Source: Saururus chinensis
Lineage: Eukaryota; Streptophyta; Magnoliopsida; Piperales; Saururaceae
Assembly: GCA_035235625.1 (NCBI GenBank)
Contig: CP141146.1
Coordinates: 6,194,501-6,258,500, forward strand
Direction: 5' to 3'
Length of the DNA stretch: 64,000 bases
The position numbers were made by a program, and so were the translations under genes. A model generated the notes under the pieces. It was not told where the DNA came from. It saw only the letters and a program-made list of their open reading frames with translations, and did not search any database. Numbering within the stretch: position 1 is the first letter of the stretch; the number at the start of each line of letters is the position of its first letter. Positions 11,940 to 23,879 of this stretch are shown here, piece after piece.

Positions 11940-12860
11940 TGTGCTTCTACATGGTAGCTTGTGGCCGAGGAGTTGGGGCTAGCTCGCCCCTTTCTCCTTC
12001 AATTTGTTTTCTTCTTGGTATAGAAGCCAATTGGAACAAGTGAGGTTTACTTCTTTAACATTCTAAATATGCCAAAGAAATCTTGATTAGAGCTTCAATG
12101 CAAGACACTAAGCTATTCGCTTCTTCCACTCATACAAAATAGAAACTTCCTCTCCTAGGAGACAAACTGATTTCTGATCGAGTGAAGCATTGTGGGAATT
12201 TAAGGCAAACAATTACTAGGCTTGATCTTTCCTATATAGTCAATGCTCTCTCCCAATTTATGCAGGCTTCAAATGAAATTCATTTCCATGTTGTTAAGAG
12301 AATTATGAGACATATATGTGGCACACTTTCTTATGGGTTTCTTCTTCATCCTTATACCTTGCAACTTATTGCATTTTTAAACCCCAACTAGCTAGGTGAC
12401 ATAATAGGAAAATGATAGGTCTATTTCAAGTCCTCTACTAAGGCAAAATATAAGTGCCTTTCTCACACTGCTATAGAATTAATTTGGTTTTTCATCTTTA
12501 TTCAGAGATTTGTCCATTTTTATTTGAATGATAAGTCTGTCTCCTCCTATTTTAGCTAGCCCACCCTGCCTATAGAAGGGTAGATATCCATGGAATGTGT
12601 AAAAAGGGGTAGGCTGGCTAAAACAAAGGGTAAGAGACTTCTCATCCTTTCTATTTCAATACTTCCAATCAATATCAAGCATTATTCAGGTAGACATTAC
12701 TTTGTTAGAAATATGGTCATGGCTAAAATTGTCACACTTCATCTTATCTCTTTTCAAGATCAGACTGCCAATCCATGTGTTTACTAAGCGGCTATTTACT
12801 ACTAGATTCCAACTTCTTCAATCCAAGCTCATGGTTTTCTTCTCGCCTTAGCTTCATAGA
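11940..12860 (+). pseudogene. Ty1/copia reverse transcriptase/RNase H relic
   Basis: Plus-strand translation, across shifts and stops, gives the end of copia RT (FLGIEA near 12015, KYAKEILIRASMQD near 12070), then NLRQTITRLDLSYIVN and ALSQFMQASNE near 12200-12280 and KRIMRHICGTLSYG near 12295. A degraded RNase H (SSTKAKYK near 12440) and a C-terminal FVR...DQTAN stretch near 12700-12780 follow. No LTRs are found beside it, so it is a truncated fragment. Confidence 0.8.
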
Positions 12861-12869
12861 GTACAATAG

Positions 12870-15800
12870 CAAGGAGTGTCACTCTTTCAGAAGGCCAGTT
12901 TTATTCTTTAATTCTTTGTAATGCTAGTAACTATGACAATCAAATTTCTTATAATGCTAGTATGCTACAAGGAAAAGTGATATTAAATGAAGAAAAAAGT
13001 ATTTCCTTTATTACCCTGTGTGCACCCACCACTCCTCCAGCTAGTACCACTACTGCCCTCTCCTTGCTGCTTGCCACTGAGGACATGTGTTACTTTCCTC
13101 CTACTCCCTAAAATGAGAAATATGACCGGGGGGAGAGGGGGAGGGGGAGAGTTTGCCATTGCCAAGAAAGGGAGTAATTAGGGTTGGGTTAAGTGGCAAA
13201 AAGGAGAGGGTTAAGTGACCTTAAAATAAAAGTTTATTATGAAGTAAGAACGTCAAATTCTAATATTTTGAGTGGGCTAATTAACTTAATTGACCAAATA
13301 AAATAGCCTAAGAATATAGACCCTTTTCCCACTACGTCCTTCCTACCACTGTGAAGTAACAATGGGTCTCAAGACTCTCAACAACCTTTCATTCACCTTA
13401 TGAGGAAATTTATATTTACTAGAACAAAATATCCCTCATGATAAAAATTTCAAATTAAAAACATACATAGACCTAAACTCTTCTTTCATCTTGCAACAGC
13501 TTGGAGGAGGGAAGAGTGCCACTGAGAATGACAAGAGAACCACGATAAGGTTCAGTGAAAGCAGGCCCTCCCCCCTAGCTTAAAGATAAACTAACTTAGC
13601 CGACATTGGAGCTGGCTTGGCGAAGTCACAACCATTTGTAAAGACAAAAATATATAATTGACAATATTTTTCAAAAACACATAACAAATTTAAAATTATG
13701 TAACAAATCCATTTACAATAAAAAAATTATGATTGTTTGAAAATTGGAAGACGAGACTTAAAGAGTTAGAAGATTTTCATAGTAAAAAGTTCAAATGAAG
13801 AATCAACTTATTCAAGCTATGTGTATATAAAAAAAACATGTGATCCTCAACTCAATCATAGATTCAAGATATAAGATTTAATGTGAGTTGGTTGACATCA
13901 ATAGAAAATGAAACTAAAATTGAATTAAAGAGTTCAAGTTTAATTTCGAATTTATGTTGCACTTGATCATTCAACCTGCATAACTCAAGTGATGAACTTG
14001 AGTTCGAAGGAATCATAGAACATTGGCAATTGAAAGTGTGCTCATAACTTCTAATTGTTGTTTAATTTCGAAGTCAAAGGTGTAAACAAAGATATGAGAA
14101 CATTCAATCTTAAGGGTATGTGCAAGTTCGACTATTGAAAAAAAATGGAAAGATTTAAATTGATACAATTCTCTTTCAACACAAACTCATACTAGGGATC
14201 TATAAATATAAGTTTTTACAACGATTCTTAAGATAAGGAAGTTAAGAAGAAGTTCCTTAGTCCTAGGTTTCACTAAGAGAGAATTCTAAATTAATTTAGC
14301 TAGAATATTTTTAAAAATACTCTTACTTCATAATTGGATCATCATGTTATTTTTTTTTAATCTAGTTAATTTCCTAAGCATAAAGATTAAGTTTCTAAAT
14401 TTAGTGAGATCATTTGTATAAATCCTAAAGTTTGTTACTTTAAGACCCTAGTTCATGGTATGGTTGTTAGAAAGCAATTAGATTGGTTTCTTTCTAGTAA
14501 AACCTTTAGAAAAACTAGAATGCAATAAGGAGAAGAAAAAAATTTGAAGATTAAAAAGTGGAAGACACATAGAAACATGGACACTTTTACATGTATCGTC
14601 ATTGTACCTTGGTAGAATTCATTGTATGGACCCTACAAATTAATTTTTTGTAGTAAAATCCAGTGGGTTCCCATAGTTTTTTCCCGAATAGGGTTTTTAC
14701 ATAATTTTTTTTGCATTTGTGTGACTTAATTATCTACTTTCATTCGCATTCAAAGTATAGGATTTACAATATTGTTACACTTAGATAAGTAATTGATCTT
14801 TGAAAGGTTCTTAAATTATTTGTATTAAGTATGTTTATTAATCTAACAATAAGTATTTACATGTAATTGACATGCTTGATGTGATGTAATTCACGTGTGT
14901 TAAAACCCGCACCATTGACCATAGCCGATGGAATTCATGGTTGTTAGAAGTCATGGTTTTGCAAGATCCAATTGTTGAGGTCAGTTGGCTGCTAGATCTA
15001 GCCGCTACATGGTTGGTAGAGGTAGTGATGGACTTCACAATATAATATAGTGTGTAGTCTCTAGTATACATTTATTGTTTAGTTCCACACAATAAAATTA
15101 TACTCTACATAGCTCTAGCCATGTGCAGATCTTTCACAAGCCTCAAAGCTTTATTCCTAAACTAGTCTAATATATTAGAAAGTCATAACTTGAGCTAGAA
15201 AAGTTTCAAATGGCATGGATCTTGATGAAATTGATTTGTGTTTCCAAGCTTAATGAAGTAGTGGTAGGTCGTATATTAAGCTTCTATTTGTATGCATTTA
15301 CTGTATTAGATTTACATAGTAAATTTATACTTCACATATATAGTTATGTTGGAACTTGGCAGTGGTGGTGGCAACATGGTGACAAAGGAGAAGGTGGGGC
15401 CACCATAGGAGCAATTGCTAGCCAACACCAACATTGTAATGTGCATTGCTCTATCAGAGCTTGGCAGTGGTATTTGGGTGGTAGAGGTGGTTGTGACATA
15501 TCAACAATGGCACAATAGTGGTAGAGGAAAAAGAGGTGGCGGTGAGATGGCAAAAGTGGTGGCAGTAAGGTGAAAAAAGTGGCAACATAGTGGTGGTGAT
15601 GATACTTACAGTAGGTGATGCAAGAAGAAAGAAAAGGGGGGAAAAGAGAGATATTAAAGGGGGGAAATTATGTAGTTCATAATAGAAGATGGAAGAGAGG
15701 CAATACTTTACCGAGAAAATAGTACATGTCAGGATCCATAGGTTAATATGGGTCACCATTGGGTCTAAATGAGCATATGCAAGAAAATATTTTATAATAT

Positions 15801-16656
15801 GCCCACATGCAATGAGCCCCCTATTGGAGGTGGGATGAGCATATGCCCAATTCAATAGAGGGTTCATTTTGGGCTCATTGAAGGTGTGCACCTTTAAATA
15901 TCTTCCCTCAGAAGATGAATTTATTTTTCCATATTGCGTCATGGCTTAATACGTGGAGGTGAAGTATGTGTTGATCATATCTCAATCTCATGGAACATTG
16001 TCCCTTCTTTTAACTTGAGATCTTGAGGTCATTTCTACCGCTTTGAATGTTTGATCCTCAAGAGGAAAACAATAATAAAACGGAAATCCACTGTCCTTAT
16101 CAGTTGTAATTTCACTATCTACCCCTATGACATGATAATTACCTCCTACAACATCTTGCCATTTGTTTCTGGAAACCTTCTTCCTACTTAGGCACACTTA
16201 TGCAGGATTTAATTGTACTACTATAGTAGTTGCTTCTTTTTTATAAATCACATACAAGGAATTTGTGTTATATATGATCATCTAATATTCAAATAAACAA
16301 AAATTTGATGGCACATCTTCAAAACTTATATATGTACTTTCTATAAATGTGACTTTCATTGTACAAGATAACCAAACTTTATTTCGATCTCAGATCTTGT
16401 AATTTATATTATTTCATTTGTGTGAGTATTTTTAGGATTGAATATTTACTTAAATAGACATCATTGTGTCAACATAAAAGAAGCTTCTCTAAGCATTATT
16501 GCAACTAGTAGATCCACATTGGCATCATATTGTGGTTGTTTTATTATTTTCTATCCCTTTATTTAATAATGTCCTTTTTCATGCAAGCTAATTTCCTTCA
16601 ATGTCATGCGAAGTTGTTGATCAACATTGTCTGTCCTGCATAACATGACATAATCT
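12870..16656. other. AT-rich intergenic stretch, no recognised gene
   Basis: It holds GA/CT-rich and GGT-rich low-complexity patches (13010-13160, 15350-15620) and scattered ATA-rich sequence. Minus-strand frames at 15454-15942 (162 codons) and 15988-16197 (69 codons) have no recognisable domain. The first overlaps the low-complexity GGT tract. I see no LTR ends here. Confidence 0.6.
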
Positions 16657-17227
16657 TGTTGGGAGATATAGGGTTACCGTCAACGAGATGCCAAAGTTAC
16701 CACTAATGATATTAGCAAATAATCTAAGCAAAGATGAAAGTCTGAGGCGCCTCTAGGAAATTGACTTTGAAACCACATTTGCAAAGTGAACTCAGGAAGA
16801 GAATTGTTGCCCACACACTGAATCGCTGAATGTTGACTCCTTTTTGGATGAAAATCACTTAAGGAGAAGAGAAATCATAGAGGAATTGATTAAGAAGAAG
16901 TTTTCCTCTAAAAAATAAGGGTTAGGCACATCCCCTTATACTTAGACTCCACTAATCCCACATTTTAGAGAGGTTTTATGAGAAAAGAAACGTTAAATAG
17001 ATCAATTTGACCCATTCTGCAACTGAACCCTCAACAACCAATTGATTGCTAATTCAAACGATTAATCACTAAACTATTGGCCTAATTTAATGAAGGCCAG
17101 AAATAGGTGTCGATCGATCGTTTCATGCATCAATCGATCGACATACCTCTTAGCCTAAATTAACACGAGATCAAAATTTGTGAAAGCGATCAATCGATCC
17201 ACAGTTTAAATAAATCACATACCAACA
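16657..17227 (-). repeat. 3' LTR of the copia element
   Basis: 571 bp, from TGTTGGGAGATATAGGG to ACCAACA on the plus strand. Relative to the right LTR it lacks about 90 bp after 16780 (between GACTTTGAAA and AACTCAGGAAG). Confidence 0.88.
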
Positions 17228-17759
17228 TTCTCTACATGATTTATTAAAATAGAAAAGAGATTTTTAAAACCTTTTAATTGTAATATGGAAATAGTACACT
17301 ATGTTTTGATGAAAAGTGTATTCCAGGCTTGAACCTCTACCTAGTTGATAACCTACATCTCTCTAAGTTCTAAGTGAATTTTGTCTTTAATTTGAATATT
17401 TAAAGGAAAGACTTATGGTATATTGAGATCATAGTATATACTCCTTGTTGAGTTCTATCAGGGTGGCACGTTATGGCCATGCGCCAGTATCTTGATTTCA
17501 TGAGTGCATCTTCTAGAAAATCAGCCTATGATTTTCATCAACTTTCAGCCAAAGTAACACTCATATAGGTGAGAATCTCCAATGGTATTTTTGTAAAGCA
17601 ATACACTGCCTTAATCTCATTAAAATAATAGTTCACCTTATATTTGTAATAGAGCACTTACACCATAGGAATGAGAACACAATAAAACATGATCCTTCTA
17701 GTTACTAGTTATCATGCTATTCCCTTTGAATCTGCTTTGTGGGATCTCCATTCATGTAG

Positions 17760-20700
17760 ATTAGGTTGTGGCAAACCGCAACTCATGGTATAGTAACTCA
17801 TTCCCCTCGATGCAAGTTATATTTGACCTCTTGTCAATCATTTGATTAAATAATCTCCTAGGTTATCACCTAGCCTAATATACTTCAACGTAATAACTTC
17901 ATTGGAGTTTAACTTGCATAAGATTTTATATCAAAGTTCTAAATGGCGGGAGGACTTCCCATTATGATTCTTATTATGTACCTTTGCAATAGTTTCTTGG
18001 TTATCAGAGTAAATCAAAATAGTTGGAATGAACTTGTTCAACATGGGTAACTATGACAAAAGATCCCTAAGCCATTCAACTTCTCCTCCAGATAAATCAA
18101 GAGCTATTATCTCTGATTCTAAGGTAGACCTGGTGATTAAAGTCTGCTTAGCTAACTTCCAAACGACTGCTCCACCACCTATTATGAATAAATACCACTA
18201 GTTGTCTTAGTATCCTTAAAATATGAAATCTAGTTCGCATCACTGTAACCTTCTATTACAGGAGGAAACTCATGGTAATATATCTCATAGAAAATAATAC
18301 CTTTTAGATATCTAAGTACCCTTTTTATGACAATCAAATAAGATTTATCTTAGTGTATCTACTCAATCTCCCCATAGCATAGGAAATATTTGGTCTATTA
18401 CAGTTAGCTAAATAATTCAAACTTCCCATAATTTGGGAGTATTTAAACTGAGACACATTATCCCCACAATTCTTCTTTAGTTTAGCACTACTCATATGGG
18501 GTACTTACATTTTTGAAGTTTAAGTAGTTGTACTTCTTCAATATCTTCTCCACATAATATGACAAACTCAACATTATGCATTCAGTAGACCTATAAATCT
18601 TAATGTCCAACACAACATGTGCAACTACAAGATCTTTCTTATCAAAATGTTTATTTAAAAATCTTTTGGCTTGCATAATTTTACCATTATCATTGCCAAA
18701 AATAAGAAAGTCATCAACATATAGACATAAAATAATATAAGTATTCCCAGTATTTTTCCAATAAAGATATTTATCAGATACACATGCATCAAAACCATCA
18801 AAAAGAATAATAGAGTTGAATTTTTATGTCATTATTTAGGAGCTTGTTTAAAACTATATAAGGTTCTAATTAACTTGCACACTTTCTTCTCTTGATCAGG
18901 CACTACAAATCCCTTTAGCTTATCAATATACACTTCTTCTTCTAATTCACCATATAAGAATGTTGTTTTAACATCCATTTAGTTAGTCTCAAGGTTGTAA
19001 TGAGCAGTTAGTGCTAAAAGCACTCCGATAGTATTTATTCTAGTCACAGAAGAATAAGTATCAAAGTAACCTAGACCTTCCTTTTAAATATAGCATTTGG
19101 CCACTAGCTTTGCTTTGTACTTTTCAATGGGCCCATCCGGATTCAATTTCTTTCTAAATATCCACTTTCATCCAATGGGTTTGCACCCAGGTGGTAGATC
19201 ACTTAAGAACCATGTCTCATGCCAAAGTATGAAATTCATCTCACTTTGTACAACCTATTTCCAGAGAAGAACATCATAAGCTTTCATAGTCTCGTTATAA
19301 GTCATAGGGTCATCTCCCAAGGTGTAGAATCCATCCTCAAAGGTCTTCTCTATTCTTGGTCTTTTACTTCTCTTAAGTTCAAGAATTTTATCATTTTCTA
19401 TCCTACGATTCGATAATGATGTTTTTTATTATACACAACCACTTTTCATTTTTCCTTAAAAGGAAAGATGTGCTCAAAGAATATTGCATCATTGGAATCC
19501 TTTATGATATTAAGAGCATAATTTGAGTAATGATACCTTAATACTAGGAATATATATGCATTACTATTGTGCGTATAACCAATGAATACTCCATTAGAAG
19601 TCTTAAGTCCTAGTTTGTTTACCTTTATATTAGAAATTTTAACCTTGGCAAGGCATCCCCATACTTTGAGGAATTTCAAACTAGGTTTTCTTCCTTTCGT
19701 TAGTTCAAAGGGAGTTTTATTTTGACCTTTGTATGAAACTCCATTTAAAATAGAACAAGCAGAGATAATTACTTCTCCCTACATATTTTGAGGTAACCCT
19801 GAAGAGGATAACATAGAGTTCAACATATATAAAAATGTTCTATTTTTCCTTTCAACCATGCTATTAGATTGAAGAGAGTATGGGGCCATGGTTTCATGAT
19901 TATCCCATAGCCTTCACAAAACCTGCTAAACTTATGTCAACAATATTCTCCACTATAGTCCGATTTTAACCTTTTGATTGTCAAATTAGTTTGATTCTCA
20001 ACCTCATTCTTGAAAATTTTAAACTTTTCAAAAACATCATCTTTTGATATAAGTAAAATTTTATGGCTAACATTTAGAATAATCATCAATAAATGTAATG
20101 AAGTATTTCATACCTTCACGAGACATTATTTTATTTATTTCATAAATATCACTATGAACAAGCTCAAGAAGAGAGGAAGCATGATAGTTAGATTTATAAG
20201 GTTTTTTTTGCCGTTTAAATTAAACTCATATTTTACACTTAGAATGAGTCTCAACATTAGATTTATGAATCAAATCAAGACTCATCATTCTCTTTAAGGT
20301 GTGAGAATTGACATGTCCAAGTCTTATATGCCACATATATCATAAGCATCAATATTAAAACAAATGAACTCTTATAATTAAAAGAAATATTATAACTAAT
20401 AATATTCAGCTTAAACAAACCATTGCCAAGACAACATTTTCCTATAAATACTCGAAATTTAGAAATTACAACTTTATTTAAATCAAACACTAATTTAAAT
20501 CCCTCTTGACTAAGAAGCTCCAATGACTAAGTTATTCCTAACATCTAGCACTTGTTGCACCTTATAGAGAGTCAAAGTGTTTCCCGATGTGAATCTCACA
20601 TCCACCTTTCCTTCTCTAGCCACTAGTGTTGCAGAGTTATTCCTCATTTTCATTGCTCTCTTTTTCATCTCCTGATACAAAGAAAATGAAGATAGATCAG

Positions 20701-21123
20701 AACAAATATGGACACTAGCTCTTGTGTCTACCTACCAATCACTAGGTTGACTAGCCAAATTTAAAACTAGGTCAGTGGATTTAAACATGTCATTGGGTTC
20801 AAGCATTCACCAATATGCTCTTGGCCAAATTTTTTTCTAAAGTTTCCCAAAGTTTTAGCTGTAAGCAATTTATAATGAAGATCATAAAACTCATCATGTA
20901 GACAACTAAGGATATGACCATGGCAAAGGTCGTCATCCATCTTGAATTTTTTATCAAAGACTGACTTTGATTGTTCATATTCTTTAGAGTTTTCATCAAT
21001 CGGATCAGTTTGAACATAGAAAATAAATATTTTAAGAGTGAGCAGCCAAAATTTCATTTTGTTTAATCATCTTTTAAAATTGCCCTTAAACCTATCCGGT
21101 TTGAGAGAATTATCAACACCCAT
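17760..21123 (-). pseudogene. copia gag-pol coding relic
   Basis: Read on the minus strand. gag is at about 20767-21123 (GVDNSLKPD start, MKFWLLTLK). The integrase core is near 20050-20170 (KYFITFIDDYSK) and its end at 19446-19700 (LKVWGCLAKVKI, FIGYTHNS, FFEHIFPFK). RT is at about 18200-19100 (VEKILKKYNYLNFKNVSTPY near 18490-18560, FDKKDL near 18625). RNase H is at about 17760-18130 (ILIYSDNQE near 18010). Multiple stops and frameshifts show it is non-functional. Confidence 0.85.
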
Positions 21124-21160
21124 GATGATAACAATAGCAAAAGGAATCTTGTTTCAAAAT

Positions 21161-21820
21161 TATTGGGAAATAAAGGGTTAACATCAATGAGATGCCAAAG
21201 TTACACCGATGATATCAACAAATAATTTGAGCAAAGATCAAAGTCTGGGGCGCCTTCAGGGGACTGACTTTGAAAAGAGATTCGCTACCTTAGTGCATGG
21301 CTTCTCGAGCAACCTGCTCACAAGATATAATGGACCTCTCCTTCGAATCGTTGGTGCACTCCAGATATTCACAAAACGAACTCAGGAAGAGAATTGTTGC
21401 CCACACACTAAATCGCTGAAAGTTGACTCCTTTTTGGATGAAAATCACTTGAAGATAAGAGAAATTAGAGAGGAATTGATTAAGAAGAAGTTTTCCTCTT
21501 AGGAATAAGGGTTAGGGATGTCCCTTTATACTTAGACTCCACTAAACCCACATCCAATAGAGGTTTTATGAGAAAATGGTCAATTTGACTTGTTTTGTAA
21601 TTGAACTCACAATGACCGATCAATCGCTAATTAGCGATCAATCGCTAAACTCTCGACCTAATTTAATGAAGGCCATAAACAAGTAGCGATCAATTGAATC
21701 ATGCAATGATGGATCTAACAGACCTCTTGGCCTAAATTAACACGGGATCAGAATTGTTGCTTGTCAACCGCTCTTCTAGTGATTGATCAATCCATGGTTT
21801 TAATAAATCACATACCAATA
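21161..21820 (-). repeat. 5' LTR of the copia element
   Basis: 660 bp, from TATTGGGAAATAAAGGG to ACCAATA on the plus strand. Similar to the left LTR along its length, with the extra ~90-bp segment near 21275-21370. Confidence 0.88.
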
Positions 21821-22233
21821 GACTTCTCCCATTTCCTAGTCTCTATTATTCTATTTCTCATCAGAAAAAGAAGAGAGAAGGAAAAAAGATGTTCCACACA
21901 CACTAGAGGAAAACACAAAATTTGCCTATGATTAACTTTTTTCCATCTTATTGATTGAAATAACTGACAAAGAAGATCATTCATTCAAGATGGAGAGATG
22001 CAAATATAGGCAAAGATTAAATCCAAGCAATTTGTATCAGGCATCTACCTTGTCTTAATATATCATTGAGCATTGAGCTACTTATGCTGTATGTCTCAAC
22101 TCCTTCATTTATTAATCAAACATCAAGGTAGAAGATTGACAAGGGATATTTCTACCATATTCTCCACTTGCTACTAACTGAACTAGCACTCTTCTTACAG
22201 TTCGAGTAGTACTGCTCCAAAAACAGTCCATAA
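21821..22233. other. Spacer between copia element and tandem duplication
   Basis: AT-rich sequence with no recognised coding motif or repeat end. Confidence 0.5.
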
Positions 22234-22488
22234 TTTAGTGGTATGAGATTTTCCTGCAACATGTTTTTCCCGTTTGATTATCATTCTTTGCAAGAACTGG
22301 AAATTGATCCCTTAAAACTCAGCTGACAAACTATTGCAGTAAAAGATGGAAGGCTGGAACCTTTAGTGGTATGAGATTTTCCTGCAACATGTTTTTCCCG
22401 TTTGATTATCATTCTTTGCAAGAACTGGAAATTGATCCCTTAAAACTCAGCTGACAAACTATTGCAGTAAAAGATGGAAGGCTGAACC
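22234..22488. repeat. Near-perfect 128-bp tandem duplication
   Basis: Copy 1 is 22234-22361 and copy 2 is 22362-22488. Both start TTTAGTGGTATGAGA and end AAGATGGAAGGCTG(G)AACC. The only difference seen is one missing G in copy 2. It lies 290-540 bp downstream of the SPIRAL1-like stop codon. Confidence 0.95.
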
Positions 22489-22773
22489 TTAATTAGAAGA
22501 ACACATCATAAATTGTTATAAATACTGTTGTTTTATGACACAAATAAGCACGACACAACACTCTTTTTTTAACCAAAAGAACATGGATCCAATCTTTTAT
22601 GTAATACAAACCACTAGCTCACAACAAACCTTCACGTTCATGGGCACAAGCAAGCTGAAACCCTTATTAATAGATTTTCTCCAGAAAGCAGTTCACACTC
22701 TTTTAGGTCTTTATACTCCAAAGGCCAGAATCCATGGAGCCCAACCAATTTGTCACTCACCAACATGTATATG

Positions 22774-23172
22774 TTACTTATCTTCAAACAAGTAGCCCAA
22801 AGACGAGTCTCCACCTGGAACTGACTGCACCTTAGTAGTAGGACGACCCTGAAAACATCAATCCTCCTATCATTGATATGTACAAAGCAAGGAATGCACA
22901 TCAAGTAGCAGATATGATATATGCGTGCATGTTATCTACTTGTATGTGGTATCATGACTCACAGTGATGAAGTTGTCTGTGTTCGGGCCTCCAGCCCTGT
23001 GATAATTGTTGGAGCTTGTTTGCGAGGGAGAAGGGGGCAACTTTTTGTCACTGGTGGGAGGAGGCTTCTTGCTCCTCCTGGAGACGGCAGGCTGAGATGG
23101 TGGCTCATCAGAACCAAACAGGTAGCCCAGCGAACTCTGCCCCCCTCCAGAGCTTGCACCTCGATTACTCAT
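22774..23172 (-). CDS. SP1L: SPIRAL1-like microtubule-associated protein, two coding exons
   Basis: Exons 23172-22963 and 22848-22774 (GT-AG, phase 0) give 94 residues. SPIRAL1-family proteins are small plant +TIP proteins that bind cortical microtubules and maintain straight anisotropic cell expansion. The signature is a repeated motif at both ends: GGGQSSLGYLFGSDE at residues 9-23 and GGDSSLGYLFEDK at 82-94. Between them are a Pro/Ser/Lys-rich linker (23-53) and the conserved NNYHRAGGPNTDNFIT block just before the intron. The length is close to the usual 95-120 residues. A TATATAAG motif lies about 40 bp upstream of the ATG on the coding strand, which would imply a very short leader unless transcription starts elsewhere. 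No disruption is seen. Confidence 0.94.
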
Positions 23173-23208
23173 GGCTTTTCTGTGAGATTATCTGCTAGAG
23201 TGGGAGGT

Positions 23209-23216
23209 CTTATATA
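23209..23216 (-). promoter_or_regulatory. Candidate TATA box of the SPIRAL1-like gene
   Basis: TATATAAG on the minus strand, 37-44 bp upstream of the ATG. Sequence match only. If used, the 5' leader would be about 10 nt. Confidence 0.35.
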
Positions 23217-23418
23217 TACTTAGCCAGAATGGAGGTGAAAGAGCTAGCAGATGCAAATGTAATTATGTCTATGTTGTTGTACTACCGCTTCTCTGAACCA
23301 CTTGTACTAGAGACTAATAAATTGTGAGCTTGTCAGCATGACGACATTTCTTACCCTTAACTGGCTTCTTAGGAGCTCGTTACCTTTGTTTTTTCATCAG
23401 ATAGTTTAAATTGGCTTA

Positions 23419-23623
23419 TACTCCCTGTGTTCCATATATATTAATAATTTTATTTAAAAAAATATTAATTTTTATTGAACAATAAGACTCACACTTAAGG
23501 AAATGAGAAAAACTTTTTAAAAGGCATTTTTTTAAGTACACAGTCACTTAAATCATAAATGAAGCTATTAGTATGGGATAAATTTTTTACAAATGGAGCT
23601 ATTAATATGAGAAAGAGAGAGTA
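23419..23623. mobile_element. Stowaway-like MITE
   Basis: TACTCCCTGTGTTCC at the left and GAAAGAGAGAGTA at the right. The body has TTAATTTTTATTGAACAATAAG and CTATTAGTATGGGATAAATTTT, shared with 23678-23879 and 37487-37703. Confidence 0.65.
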
Positions 23624-23677
23624 TGACTTTGCTTTGGGCATGTTTTCATCCTTACCTACATGGAACTACATGATTAA

Positions 23678-23879
23678 TACTTTCTTTGTCTAATATTAAT
23701 AACTACATTTGAAAAAATAGTAATTTTTTTCAAAGGTGAAACTTACATCTAAGAGAAATAAAATAAACTTATAATACTCTTTTTTAAGTAGCCGCCCATT
23801 TAAATTGAACAAGATTGAGTTGTTAATATGGAATAAACATTTTTGCCAAATAGGCTATTAATGTAAGATAGAAGGAGTA
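23678..23879. mobile_element. Stowaway-like MITE, next to another copy in the same orientation
   Basis: From TACTTTCTTTGTC to AGATAGAAGGAGTA. It shares ACTTACATCTAAGAGAA and TACTCTTTTTTAAGTA with the copy at 37487. It lies 55 bp after the copy at 23419. Confidence 0.65.

Larger units (their letters stand above)
16657..21820 (-). mobile_element. Ty1/copia LTR retrotransposon, both LTRs present, coding region decayed
   Basis: The LTRs are 16657-17227 and 21161-21820. Their ends are TGTTGG-type and CCAACA-type inverted hexamers, one base altered in the right copy. Minus-strand order is gag (from an ATG at 21123), GAG-pre-integrase, integrase, RT and RNase H, the copia order. All frames carry stops. 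The 5-bp flanks (AATCT and GACTT) do not match. Confidence 0.9.

Noticed and set aside
15454..15942. 162-codon minus-strand frame
   Set aside because: Part of it is the complement of a GGT-rich low-complexity tract and it contains no family motif.
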